Assembly (NCBI RefSeq): GCF_030272615.1
Contig: NC_081413.1
Span: 332,668,302 to 332,732,301, forward strand
DNA: 64,000 nt
Source: Cryptomeria japonica
Taxonomy: Eukaryota > Streptophyta > Pinopsida > Cupressales > Cupressaceae
Direction: 5' to 3'
Shown here piece by piece: positions 1-11,076 of the stretch. A program made the position numbers and the translations under genes. The notes below the pieces were generated by a model. The model worked only from the letters and a program-made list of their open reading frames with translations, made no database searches and had not been told where the DNA came from. Every line of letters begins with the position of its first letter. Position 1 is the stretch's first letter.

Positions 1-99
1 TTTTTGGTTTTTATGGCCTAGATAGGAGTGAGGTGATGTGTCCTTGATCTTGGAGGTGGATTGGAGTTGAAAAAATGAGGAAATAAGCCTAAAATAAGA

Positions 100-617
100 T
101 TTTCGCTCTTGACCCTTCCAAAGGGTCCAGAGCGAAAATCCTAAAAACCATCTTATCCTCCAAATTTTGTGCTAAGTCAGGCCTAGACTAGGGTGAGAAA
201 AGCTATTTGGAATGCGCTTGGAAAGATGTTTGACCTTCAAAAGTGTGAATTTTGAGCTAAAAGGTGAATTTCGCTCCTGATCCTTCCAAAGGGTCCAGAG
301 CGAAATTCTTCATCTACCTATTTCCTCCTTGTGTCAAGTCAAGACTTGGAGTCCTAAGGCGTAGTTGAGGTTGAAATGATGTTACTTTGCCCTGCAAGAG
401 GATTTTGAAGTAAAAAAATGGAGTAATTGAGGCCTAACCAAGAAAATTCGCTCCTGACCCTTCCAGAGGGTCCAGGGCGAAATCTTTTGAAACTCCTATT
501 TTTCACCTTGTTTGGGCCAGGCGAGGAGCTGGTTATGAGGTAACTTTGAAAAGAGGTGTAAATTGGCCAGGAATGCAAAATTCGCTCCTGACCCTTCCAG
601 AGGGTCCAGGGCGAAAT
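100..617 (+). repeat. Four spaced copies of a short hairpin in the U3 of element I
   Basis: A roughly 39-bp inverted repeat occurs at 100-139, 268-307, 445-483 and 579-617. Each reads TTCGCTCxTGACCCTT, a short loop, then AAGGGTCCAGAGCGAA (or GAGGGTCCAGGGCGAA), so each copy can fold on itself. Copies are about 135-180 bp apart with unrelated DNA between them. Confidence 0.85.
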
Positions 618-1319
618 TCTTATAGGGCCTGTCCCTGGAAAGAATCTTGAACAAACTTCATTTTGATGTCTTCTTGTTGATGATTTAAGGTATGAAATAC
701 TATGCTGAAATGAATTTATTACGTCCTTAATCATCTATTGATTTGTTTTTGCAGATGAAAGAAGATCAAGCCAAGACAAGGACGACCTTCTCCAGTCCAG
801 CATCAACAAGGACAGCCTTCTCCAGTCCAGCATCAACAAGGATGGCCTTCTCCGGTCCAGCATCATCAGGGATGACCTCTTCCAGTCCAACATTTGAAGG
901 AAAGGTACACCATCCATCCTGCACATCAAAGACAAAGGAGGTTAGAGCGAGGGTCCGTTGGAGAAGCAGACAGTTTCAGAAGAGTTAACTTAAGTTAGCT
1001 TCTCAGCATCGCCAAATTGAACATCAATCAAGTGTCGGACAAGGTGGCGTCCCAGTCATCACTCCTCCATGTCGGATTGGTCCACCCCAGCGTGTCTAGA
1101 TTCAATGTACTTGGCTCATCAAAATGGCACAAACTTCAATGTACCTACCCTGGTTATCCATTGGTCGATTATTCCAGAGAAGACATGTGTCCAAATAATG
1201 CAATTATTTCATTGGTCAGAATTGAGTTTGTTGTAACAAACCCTAATTAGGGTTTTCATTGTAAAATCTTGGCCATTGATCTCAATTTGATCTTAGCCAT
1301 TGAATTGTATTAAGGGCAC

Positions 1320-1327
1320 TATATAAG
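1320..1327 (+). promoter_or_regulatory. TATA box of element I LTR
   Basis: The sequence TATATAAG sits in the context CACTATATAAGCCCTGGCTC, typical of plant LTR promoters. Transcription would start about 30 bp downstream. Confidence 0.6.
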
Positions 1328-2201
1328 CCCTGGCTCCTCATTTGTAAAGGCGAATGGTTAGCTAATAGAGAATAGTTAGTAAATAGTTGATAGTCGGTGA
1401 ATAAGTAGTAGAATAGCAAATAGAATAGCAATTAGAGTAGACTAGGAAGAGAAGACAAGACATTGTTGCCTTAATTGTAAATACTTCTTTTTCATTGAAG
1501 ATATGGTGAAATATGTCGTTTCGTTGCAATATGCATGGTCTCTTGTTGAATCTTCATTTTAGATGATAGATAATTAAATTGAATGAAAGAAGTCGTTGAA
1601 TGCACCTATGTGGAATCCGTCTAATCCATACCACTAGCCTCTTACTGATTGTAAGTGCGCCCTGCGTGGTCAACTGGCATAAAATGAGCTTAATCTCAAG
1701 CCGTTACATGTCTATTGTTCATGCATTAACTTGAATGATGATCAGTATCTGATGGTGTCCGATTTGAATATATTTGAAGCATCCCCCAGAAGATCGCACT
1801 GAGTTGGTGTTGAATTGTTCAACTTGATGGTGAGACCTAGCCCAGTAGGACTCCACCTAGTCGTTCATCCATCTTCTCGCATTCTAGGTAGTAGAGTAGA
1901 CGTCCTGAATCCTGCATCTTTTGTCATTTTTTTGTCTTCCAGTTAGTTTATAGGACTTGTGATTCCATCAAATCAGACGTTTAGGTCGTCAAGTGTAAGT
2001 CCCCTTGTGATTCCAGCAAAATCACATCATACCACAGAGAACTTATCCACAAGTAGAGAACCTACATACAAGAACCTTGGAGTTGCCTCAACTGATCCTT
2101 CGGCGAGATCTTCAGTAGTCGGGAAACTTTGCTCAAGAGAGGATAAGGTACCTTTAGGTATTCTATTCTGTGTTTGGTCGTGTACAAAATACACATCAAC
2201 A

Positions 2202-2325
2202 GATACATAGGTTATTTGCTGTTCTATTTGCTTCTGCTACTAATTTTCCTGTACTTTCCTTTTTGATCTCACAACCTTTAGCATGCAATGTAAGGATATG
2301 TCCTTGATCACACATTTGACTAACA
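2202..2325 (-). pseudogene. Copia pol fragment (after protease, before integrase)
   Basis: The minus strand encodes GVSQMCDQGHIL, then residues such as LHAKGCEI and KLVAEANRTANNL. This is the gag-pre-integrase region that follows the protease in Ty1/copia polyproteins. It joins in frame to the protease piece at 10738-11076 once the 8.4-kb insertion H and one copy of its duplication TAACA are removed. Confidence 0.75.
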
Positions 2326-2555
2326 TGTAATGTGCCCTTCTCAGTGAGGAGTAATTAGTGGTCCATTGGCCTATCTCGGAGACCCGTTGGCTGATCGGAA
2401 TGAAGAATTAGGGTTTCCTATTTTTATGGAGCTTTGTATGATCTAATTGGTGCTTATCTAATAGGGCTTCTGCAACTTCATTCGTGGATTCCTTCTGGGT
2501 TTTTCGAGAGCTTCACAGTGATATAACATGCATTCAGTTTTGAGAGGAATTCTGA

Positions 2556-2687
2556 ACTTACTATTTTTAGTAAGTTGGTGGCAACTGTTAGGGTTTTGAG
2601 ATTATTCTGAGTTTTCTGAGCTTCTTCTCATGGTTCGAAAAGCAGGCTGTTTGGAGTTGTTTTCGAGACTTACTATTTTTAGTAAGT
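2556..2687 (+). repeat. Two copies of a perfect 20-bp palindromic hairpin in LTR H
   Basis: ACTTACTATTTTTAGTAAGT occurs at 2556-2575 and 2668-2687. It has 8-bp arms and a 4-base loop. Two copies at similar spacing occur in the sister LTR M. Confidence 0.85.
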
Positions 2688-2929
2688 GCAATTTCAGGCA
2701 ATTCTGTTTTAGCAGTGCAGTTCAAAGCCTCGGCCTAGTCCAATTGTTGGTTTTTGGCATTTCAACCCTATCTAACTACAACTTGGAAAATAAAATAGGA
2801 TGGGACAACAATCTTTCTTCTTTTTTCAAGAAAGGCAATATCCTTTTCTCTTCATAGAAAAGGATAGCGATTGAATAACAACAGTAACCACTTTTAAGTG
2901 AAATAAGAGAAAGGAAATGAAGTTTACTG

Positions 2930-3400
2930 AAAGCGCAAAGACTTCGGTCACTTTCTTCGGGACGGGACAGCAATATCAAGCTCAAAGACTTGACTATTGG
3001 AAGTCCTATCTACCCTTTGCTATACTAAATTTTACAACGAATAAAAGATAACAACTCAAAGACTGGAATAATCTATTCTTTCAACACAAAGACAAGAACT
3101 AATGCAAGCTCAAAGACTTGCTGCTATTTCTTATCAAACAGTAATTTTTCCTCAAGAATAGATGCAAGCTCAAAGACTTGCTGCTCCTTCAAGAGAGTTT
3201 CCTATTTTAATTAATCTTCTCTACTTGCAGCTCAAAGACTTCAAATCAGATTGGACTAAGCTCCTTTAGAAACACTTGACATAGAAGAAATAAAAGATTC
3301 AAACTCAAACATGTAGCTCAAAGACTCAAAACTTGAGTAATCCTTCTTTATTATTCTTTAAAAACTTTCAATCCACATACATAAGTTCAAAGACTTCTTG
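2930..3400 (-). repeat. Eight-copy AGTCTTTGAGCT leader repeat, element A
   Basis: Near-copies of AGTCTTTGAGCT (seen on the plus strand as AGCTCAAAGACT) occur about every 45-85 bp at roughly 2933, 2969, 3050, 3108, 3168, 3228, 3310 and 3384. They lie between the TATA box and the LTR end, that is in R-U5. The DNA between copies is also alignable among elements, but the motif itself recurs. Confidence 0.8.
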
Positions 3401-3782
3401 CTGTAAATTTGGCAGAGTTTTTGCTTGCTTTCCCAAAAGATGATAATTACAATAGAGCCCTCCAGTATTCATAGAAGAGGAGCCTTGAGAAAAAGGTGGG
3501 AGGATCCTAACTAACTTGAGAGATTCTCTCAACCACCAAGACTCATTCAATAACTAACTGAGACTTCATTAACTAACGAAGAGTTACTCCAACTAACTAA
3601 GACTTATTCCAACTACAGTCCTAATCGGACACAACTTGTAGTTGCCTTACATGTAATTACAAAAGTGCAAGTAATGTGTAACTTGCATTTTACAAAAAAT
3701 ACTTTTACACGTAACTTGCTAAAACTAAATTACAACTAAATATTACAAAAGAAGGAAAATTCAACTAAGTGTTGAAAAACAC

Positions 3783-6700
3783 TTAAGTTGCATTTTGTGA
3801 AGACACAAATCCTTGAAATTTCGGGATGCTCCCTTGTAGTTCCTTGGGATTCGGTTCATGGGTGTTCTTGGCAACAACCATAGTCTTCACAATAGTGTCG
3901 TAACAACGGAGGAGCGCAGAATTGTTTTTATCCAGGATAGACTGGATTTCACGCAGAAAGGCTTGGTGTTTCATCAATGCTTGAATCGAAGTTGCCGAGA
4001 ATTGTTCGTTCCTCCATTCATTATGAATCCTCATCTGTAAATCAGCAAGAACTTCTTCTTCTGGAATTAGCTTTCCATCCTGACTTACTATGTTGCAAGA
4101 GGCCCTTTCACAATGTGAGACAATATCTCGGTAAACTTCATTCCGAAATCTCCTTGCATCACCTATCTCCTCAATGAGGGATTTAAGAACAAGGGTCTTG
4201 TTTTCCAGGAGTTCTTCAAATTCCAAGTACATGGCCCTGGAAGAGATGATGGCATGCTCCTGTAAAATACTCAGCTGTTGTTGGGGCATGGTACGCCAGA
4301 TTGTCAAACTTTTCTCAACACTTTCCAGATTCTTTTTGAAAGTGTTAGAAGTCTGATCCAGTTTCTCCTCAATGGTCTCTAGTTTAGACATTATTTGAAA
4401 AATGTCTTTTATTACTTGTACACATTGATCATGAAGTTGATCAACCCAGGAATCCAATGCTTGTACCTTTTGAGCAGCCCTTTCCACTCCACGAATCGAT
4501 TCTTGGGAACTTGAAGAACCTATGGAGTTACTCCCTTTAGCAGCAAGTTTTGTGATTTTATGAATGGCTGCCATAAATTGTCGGTTTTCCTCTTTTAGCT
4601 TGTCTTTCTTCGCTAGAAGCTCATCACACCTTTGCACCAGTGAAGCAATAGAAAACTGAGCATCATGTTTAATGACCTCATGCGTTTGCTTGCCCAACTC
4701 TATCCTCGTAACCTTATAATCAGCAGCTGACATTTCATCAAGTGGCTTATCTACAATAGGTTCCACAATTTTAGCTACTTTCATCTTGTTGCTATCAACA
4801 GTTACCCTAGAGATAGTCTTGGCCTTCTTAGCAACTTTGGATCTAGACTGTTTGAGTTGCTGGTAATCAAAGGCATCAGGTGAGATTTCTTGCTTCTTCC
4901 TTTTCAGGATAAAAGAACTAAGCCATGTAGGCAAAGTCATGAACTCTCTTCTAGTAGCAGCCATAGGCAAAGGAGAAGTAGTTTCTGTTTGAATTACCGT
5001 GGTCACCCTGGGAGGAATATCTGTTTGGACAGCGACCACGGTTTGCTCAGTTACCAATGGACATGAAGACTGCCTCATGAATTCTTCAAAACCAGAAGTG
5101 AGAGTATCAATTTCTGATAACTAGATGCAAGTAGGAATATCCTTAGGAACTTTCAACACACTTTCTTCTTGATGATCAGGAGATGGCTCGTATGCTGAAA
5201 TGGGAATTGCATTATGAGGAGACTCATGCACAAGCAAATTAGGTGGAGAAAGAGGCGTCTCAATGGAAACTGGAGGAATGACCTCATGAGGCGATTCTGA
5301 AACTGGAGATTTAGGAGCATCATCAGATTGCTGCCCCTCTTCTGGATTATCCAGATCGATCACCTGAACATGGAATCGTGATTTTTCCTTCCTACAAACA
5401 GTCGTCTCCTCAGGAGGAAGCACTACTGCACGACTGACTCGTAACTTGATCCTTGTGCCCGAAGATGAAGCACCCTCCTTGTTGTCAATCTGAATCTTAG
5501 ATTTCCGTCCAAGAGGCCCTGTAGAATCATCTTCTTTACGAACCTTGATTTTGATAAGTCTAACAGCATTACTTTTTAGCCATGAGTTGCTGTTGGCCAA
5601 GATAGGCTGAAATCTGTCAAGGATGGATATGCACTCCTTGTGCGACCATTGGATCAACGGAAGTGGAGCTTCCTCAACCCTTCGTGAAGTGTATTCAGGA
5701 TCAAGTATATGCCCGTCATCAATCATCCCTTGTGGGATATCTGCCAAGTTCAAATGAACAATTTGCTCAACTGTGAGCCTGCAGTAATCCATCTTGAGGA
5801 CTTCGGCTTCTGTGCGGAGATCTACCCAGATGTCTTCAATGCGATGAACATGCACAATGGATTTCTTGATTTTCTCCTTCATACCTCTATAATCAAAATC
5901 AGCTCTAGGTTTAAACCTTTTGAGCTTGATTTCGTGCAATTCAGCCTCCATGGCCTTAGCCTTTACAGATGTGACAAGGGAGTATTGGCCAATTTTCAAT
6001 GGGTTTGTGGTAGAGATCCCCATTCCAACCTTGTGTCTAGCAGACTGAAAAGTGTGAAGAGCCATGATCTGTCTTCTCAACTCCATAAGAATTATCTTAT
6101 CGGTTGGGTATCTCGGAAGCATGTATGGCTGACCATCATAGCATCCTATCCTCATATAGGTGAAGGTGGGAAATTGCAGAAACAAACACCCATACTCCGA
6201 CACCTTGACCCATGCCTCATCCGATACTCTCTTGTTCCTGAGATTTTTGTTAAACTGACACATGAAATATCCGAAGAATGCATCTTGGACCCTTCTAAAA
6301 TGCAGTCTGCTGGGTCTCAATGGCAACTGCTCATAATATTCCCAAACTGGTATAAGCGAGCGATCACCCTTGGTAGAAAGACCTGGAAAGTGTCTAAGTG
6401 ATGTTGCTAAATATACCAAATAAGAATTCATGAAGAAGGTCATGGTGGTAGGAACTGCTGCAAGTTGTTCGCACAAGGCATCGCTGAAGATTTCCCCCCA
6501 TGAAATGTGATGTGACTGCCGTATGAACATAATGAACTGATACATCCATGGCTCAAAGACATTGGAATGTTCAAAGCCCATCATCCTGCTGTGAAGAGTG
6601 ATGGTGTCTCCTATCTCCCATTTGAAATCACAACAGTACAACTTTGCCCACCTTGAGAAGGAAGGTCGTGGTTCTTGGATCGACCTATTGATATGCCGCT

Positions 6701-7139
6701 TGCAATCTTTTTCCCTCTTCACGTAATATTCCGCTGTAGTTTCTTTGGTGATTTCCATATAAACAGGTGCAGGAGGTATTCTGAAGACCTTCTCGATTGT
6801 GTCCGCATCGAGACGAATTATAGCTTCACCATCATCATTTTTGATGACTCTTGATTCCTTGTCAAAATGATGGGCGCATGCAAGAACGAACTCAGGTTCT
6901 AGGGCAGCCACCGAGAAGGAAGATGCATGATGGATATGGCTGTCCAACAGCCGCTGCAAGTTATTATCCTGTGGATCTTCTACCCTATTGACGAATTCTG
7001 CCATATCAACCTTCCCTATCTCTGTGTCTCTGAAGCGATCCAAAGGAGAAGAAACCTGGGAAGGTACAACCTCATTCTGATATTTGTCATATTTGTATTT
7101 CATTTTCTTTGGAGTTGGAGATGCCGGCAAATCTGACAT
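3783..7139 (-). pseudogene. U3-encoded protein of element A (about 1,118 residues, one internal stop)
   Basis: The function is not recognised. The start at 7139 (MSDLPASPTPKKMKYKYDK) is chosen because this is where the frame is shared by copies A, B and C; upstream the frame differs. Residues 1-25 are basic. About 30-480 form a conserved globular region including FLQFPTFTYMRI and LPRYPTDKIILME (residues 312-352). About 540-670 are rich in Pro, Ser and acidic residues. About 745-775 is a strongly basic stretch (KRKKQEISP, SRSKVAKKAK) that could be a nuclear localisation signal. About 800-1000 is heptad-like coiled coil. There is no signal peptide, transmembrane segment, zinc knuckle or protease motif. 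One TAG at 5121-5123 replaces a CAG present in copy C. This is the least damaged copy in the window. A gag-like or nucleic-acid-binding role is possible but unproven. Confidence 0.8.
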
Positions 7140-7899
7140 TGATTGTGAACCTGGAATGCTGTGATGAAGACTTAAAAGAGTTAAGGCAACATCATAGTTA
7201 GCTGCAAATATCATTCTTCCTTCTCCAAATGGGTAAAACTTTGATTCTTGAATTTCACGATTTTGTGAGAGGAAGAGGAGAAATATGTAGAAATGGGAAA
7301 ATCTTGACTTTGACCAATTTCGGATCTTGAGAGAATTTTCGCAAGTATACAAGTTGGAAAGGACATACATGCAATCGGGGTTTTAAAACCCGAATACAAG
7401 TACACTTGTAAATTCGAAAATGGAGAAATGGACGAAAAATGAGATTTTGACTTGCGGGAAATGATGGAAACGGAAAGTACGGATATGGGGAACATGAATG
7501 GATAGAAATGGGAAAATCCGGGAAAGTCATTTTCATGAAAATGGGAATAACTCTTCAACATTTAATTCGGTTTTTAAATCCCGAATTTGCAAGGGATGGG
7601 TATTTCACACTTTTTAACTTGGAATTTTAACCAAAAATGGTTAAATTCCTTAACCATAGGGGAAGAACAAGAATTTCCAGCGAACTTGTAATCGAGATTA
7701 AAAATCCCGAATACAAGTAAAGAGGGAATTTTTAGGAAAGAACAATGCAATTCAAAAATTGCATACCAAGGGAAGAATCCTCTCACAAAAACCGATTTTT
7801 GGGGGAAGAACAACACATGCCAAAAAAAATGCAACTAAGAACGAAAATTAAGAAAACAAGAAAATAATAAAATGAAGAAAAGAAAGGAAAGAGAACAAA

Positions 7900-7905
7900 C
7901 CTTTC
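7900..7905 (-). other. Putative 5' splice donor upstream of the U3 gene, element A
   Basis: The minus strand reads GAAAG|GTTTGT here. The same site reads GAAAG|GTATGT in C (42045) and ACAAG|GTATGA in B (12291). It lies 65-75 nt downstream of a TATA-like element, suggesting a short leader exon and a 5'UTR intron before the protein gene. Confidence 0.45.
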
Positions 7906-8479
7906 TTGAAAATGCAAAATGCTTCTCCAATAATGCAACAATTCTTGGAATGAAGAAGCAAAATCAATCAATAGAAGCAATCCGTAATGCCAAACCCTTA
8001 TCACGTTTTTGCAAGAATGTCTTATATGAAAAACGTGGCAGTAAAATGCAAACTTGGAGGCACATGAAGAGGTCAAATCTTCCTCAAATCCCAACGCCTT
8101 AGCATGGAAAGCAAAAACGATTCATCTTGTCAAAGATTCGTGGCATTAAACCCTTCCAATTTGCAGCCAAAGGAATGACGTGGAGGAAAAACGTGGTATT
8201 CAATGCATCATTGATGGATCATTAAATAGCTTAAATCTTATCCCAAACTCCACGCCTAGGTGAGAGAAGGGAAAACAATTTAGGAGAATGCAGATTTGTG
8301 GAGTGAAAAACGCCCAAAATGTGGATTGAAGGAACCACGTGTTAGCTGATTTAGCTCAAAAAACTAGTAATGATAAACCCTAAATAGCGTAAAATGTGTT
8401 TGTAAATGCATGAGAATAGGATAGAATCCTAAACGCCTTGCATCTCCAACAAATCTCCCCAAAAAATCGCTTTGAAATC

Positions 8480-8790
8480 TTCAACAAATCCGTTTTTCTT
8501 GCAAATCGGGTTTTTGGGGACAAGGAACAAGTTCGAATTGTCATGAAACAATGAAAATCGGGTTTTGGGGAAGAAATAACAAGTTTTAATTTCACTTTTT
8601 CCACTTACAAGGCAAAATCGGGAATTTTAAGACAAATAGCAAGTTTAAAATTTTACTTTTTCACTTACTAGGCCAAAATTGGGTTTTTTGGAGCAAATGA
8701 CAAGTTTAAAAATTGTCAAAAATGCACTTGCAAGGCAAAATCGGGGTTTTTGGAGCAAACTGCAAGTTTTAATTACTTGTAAAAGGGAAA
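8480..8790 (-). repeat. Roughly 62-bp imperfect tandem array in U3 of element A
   Basis: Units containing AAAATCGGGTTTTTTGG, then a CAAGTTTAAAATTG-like stretch and a TTTTTCACTTAC stretch, repeat at about 8503, 8547, 8613, 8674 and 8738. The array is also present in C (about 42475-42760) and in shorter form in B (about 11715-11870). Confidence 0.7.
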
Positions 8791-9435
8791 TAAAATCCCT
8801 ACAACAAGTTAGAAATACTTGCACATATGTAATGGGGATTTAAAATCCCTATTACATGCAAAAACCATTAAAGTAGGGGTTTTTTGACCAAACTGCAAGT
8901 TTACTTGTAGTTGAGCCAAAAAATCCCTATTTTAACTACACAAGACCAAAAAACAATAAAAAACAAGACAAAAACAAGATAGGGAAATTTAAAAGAAATT
9001 GCAATTAACATCTTTTAATAAAAATGCACATGTAATAAGTTAAAAATTCCCCTACAACAACCAAAACAATGAATATCATTAAAACTTGTAGTTTGAAGAA
9101 AATTCTCCACCTGCAGTCGGGATTTTAAAACTCGAAATTGAAGGAAAGACATAGCAAACGAACCCAAAATTTGACGAAATTCGAAACGCAGTTCGAGGAT
9201 GGACTGAGGGTTAAGCCAGTCCAAGGATTAGTCAAAATTCTGCCTCGGGAAGCATGCCATAGAGTAAATTTTTTCATTTTTTCACAAAAATTTCATGTAG
9301 TGGTCTTTCATTTTTGGAAACAAAAATGAGGACAACAAGTTGGATGCCAAACACATGAGGGAGTGGGAAATGAAATGCAAATGAAGAAGTTGTAATTTGG
9401 ATGCCATTTGGAGGTGAATTTGGGGTCTCAGAGTC

Positions 9436-9443
9436 TATAAATA
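9436..9443 (+). promoter_or_regulatory. TATA box of LTR H
   Basis: TATAAATA occurs in the context TCTATAAATATGAGAG. The sister LTR M has the same box at 32451-32458. Confidence 0.65.
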
Positions 9444-10264
9444 TGAGAGCGTGGTCTCTCATTTGTCATCTTTGAACATTTTCATAACGAAGTGCTGCCA
9501 ATATTGTGCCAGACCTTTGTTTCGAAGTTGCGTGCTTCCTAGCTTGTACCAGTCTCTTGCTTGGGAGTAGCACCTAGCTGTGAGAGAGCCTATTTCTCAT
9601 TCAGAGGAGTAGATTGAGCTTCAAAGTGATGGAGTTTGCTATTATATTTTCAGTATTCTGATTGCTGCTGTGTTTTTTGGTGTGTTCTGGGTGTATAGTG
9701 GCTGAAGCAATATTTTGATCATACCTCCTTGCTTGCTGAGTGTTTCAATATGGGTATTGGCTTTGATTTTCTCTGTCCTATAGGCGATGATGTCCTCCAA
9801 AGGGGAGATGATAGTTGGCTGATTTGAATTTTCTATCGCTGGTCGAACTTTTCTGCTGGGCCGCCCCTTCCCTAGCTGCCTTGGGATGCGTGCAGCTAAT
9901 CTCGAACTTCGAAGTTGTAGGTTTGAGGTTCAGAAATGGTCACTTATACCATATTAGTCATTTGCTTTTGATTTGGTGTGATTTCGAGTAGATTTGAGTT
10001 AGTTATGAGTATTTTGGTGTTTCCGGTAGTGGTTGGTCTACGTGTTATTGACTTTCAGAAGAAAGAACAACAGTAGTTGTTTTATGTTTGAGTTGGTTTT
10101 AGAGGTAGCTATCATTTGTGATCAACATTGTTCTTCTATTCTAATCATTTCTCTTTATATTGTAAGGGTGAATAGTAGTACTATCAACCACTTCTGGATT
10201 GTAAAGCATACCTCGCTGAAAAGTGGAAGAGGCTGGCTTGCCACCTACATTTGATATTTGTAAT

Positions 10265-10440
10265 TTTGTCCTCCTGCTGCATAAGCAGTCGAGTGATAAT
10301 TGTTTGTAATGGTCCTCCCGCTGCATAAGCTGTCGAGTGATTTTTGTTTGTAATGGTCCTCCCGTTGCATAAGCAGTTGAGTTGAGCTTTGTTGTATGTG
10401 TTCATCCTCCCGCTGAGATACGCGGTAGAGTGATTCGTGC
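10265..10440 (+). repeat. Four U5 repeats with a CCGCTG/AAGCGG-type stem, LTR H
   Basis: Near-copies of CCTCCCGCTG, a short A/T-rich spacer, then a complementary arm and GAGTGAT occur near 10270, 10313, 10352 and 10405. Paired changes in the two arms (for example CTGCTGCATAAGCAG against CGCTGAGATACGCG) keep the stem. Similar repeats lie in M. Confidence 0.7.
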
Positions 10441-10737
10441 TTGGTTATGTTCTTGTTTCTCCTTGGCTGGTTTACCGCCAGGCTTTCTTGTTTCTATCCC
10501 ACTGAAAAGTGGAAGGGGCTGGCTTGCCGCCCATTATTGTAATCAATACTTTCAGCAGTTTGCGACTAATGATCCCCTGCTACCATATGCTCTCACCCTC
10601 CCAGTTTGGGCTCTCGGTGATGAAAAGGTGTAGGGTTCTTTCCAGTTGGTTTGGATTTCATTTCTTTTACCCTAACGGGTGTTGTTGTGCTTCTAATCTT
10701 GTTGAAAAATCAAAAAAAATTTGTTGGAGTTATTACA

Positions 10738-11076
10738 TAACACCAAGAATATTATTCTTCAAACCTTGAACATATAAGACATTTTCTATTTTTGTTTTTC
10801 CATTATTTAGGCTAAGAGTACCTTTTCCAATTATCCTTCTTGTAGCATTTTCTCCAAATTTCATAGTTTCACCATCTATTGTCTTCAAAGTGTAAAAATT
10901 TCTCTTGTCCCCTATCATGTGGCTTGAGCATCGACTGTCAATGTACCATTGGTTTCCTTTATCTTGGGCATGAAAAGCAGTTTGCTCTAGAATAGACTTC
11001 TCTTTCTTCTGCTTTTCTTTCTTTTTCTTGCTTTTCCAAATTTTGCAAGTTCTTTCTTCTATTTAGCAAGGGTATA
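10738..11076 (-). pseudogene. Copia protease fragment
   Basis: The minus strand encodes WYIDSRCSSHMIGDK followed by FYTLKTIDGETMKFG and IENVLYVQGLKNNILGV. This matches the copia aspartic protease region, whose consensus core DSGCSSHMTGD is changed to DSRCSSHMIGD, so the catalytic Asp is kept but the Gly is lost. Upstream is a Lys/Glu-rich linker. The frame continues in 2202-2325 on the other side of H. Confidence 0.8.

Larger units (their letters stand above)
1..2201 (+). mobile_element. Element I: 3' part of an LTR (R-U5 and part of U3)
   Basis: This LTR runs in from outside the window and ends in ACACATCAACA at 2201. The host copia reading (minus strand) continues from 2202, so 2201 is an insertion boundary. 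GATAC at 2202-2206 should be one target duplication; its partner lies off the window. A TATA box at 1320-1327 in the same orientation marks the U3/R boundary, which puts R-U5 at about 1350-2201. No convincing coding region is visible. The family is not identified. By layout (repeat array, TATA, about 850-bp leader, CAACA end) it resembles the giant LTRs described below, so a U3 gene may lie upstream of position 1. Confidence 0.65.
2747..9337 (-). mobile_element. Element A: giant solo LTR carrying a U3 protein gene
   Basis: In minus orientation it starts TGTTGTCCTCATTTTTGTTT at 9337, as do B and C. It contains an almost intact roughly 1,118-residue reading frame (7139-3783), then a degenerate TATA box (3466-3473) and a leader with eight AGTCTTTGAGCT-type repeats. 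The usual end (TTTTCAACCAACA) is missing: about 120 bp at the low end is replaced by 2747-2769. Flanks AATTG (2742-2746) and AGTTG (9338-9342) are at best an imperfect target duplication. It is inserted in LTR H. No gag, pol or primer-binding site is present. Confidence 0.8.
2326..10737 (+). mobile_element. Element H: solo LTR (TGTAATG...ATTACA), split by element A
   Basis: Starts TGTAATGTGCCC at 2326 and ends GTTATTACA at 10737. It is flanked by perfect 5-bp duplications TAACA (2321-2325 and 10738-10742). The two parts, 2326 to about 2746 and 9338-10737, align with the start and end of the related solo LTR M (31757-33666). A TATA box lies at 9436-9443. Compared with M, about 280 bp around the A insertion is missing. 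No coding capacity is seen. The family is unassigned; its length of about 1.9 kb fits a gypsy-type LTR. Confidence 0.85.

Noticed and set aside
5709-6401. 230-codon plus-strand open frame
   Set aside because: It is the antisense of the conserved U3 protein. Similar antisense frames recur in C and D because the sense sequence is conserved.
3783-7139. Naming the protein as plant mobile domain or Athila ORF1
   Set aside because: General layout is reminiscent, but I see no diagnostic motif. A profile search is required.
7211-7561. Two overlapping minus-strand open frames upstream of the A gene
   Set aside because: They are leader/intron sequence of the U3 gene; the matching frames in B and C differ and no family match is seen.
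2747-9337. Target duplication for element A
   Set aside because: AATTG/AGTTG is one mismatch away, but the low end of A is damaged and H lacks about 280 bp there, so the match may be chance.
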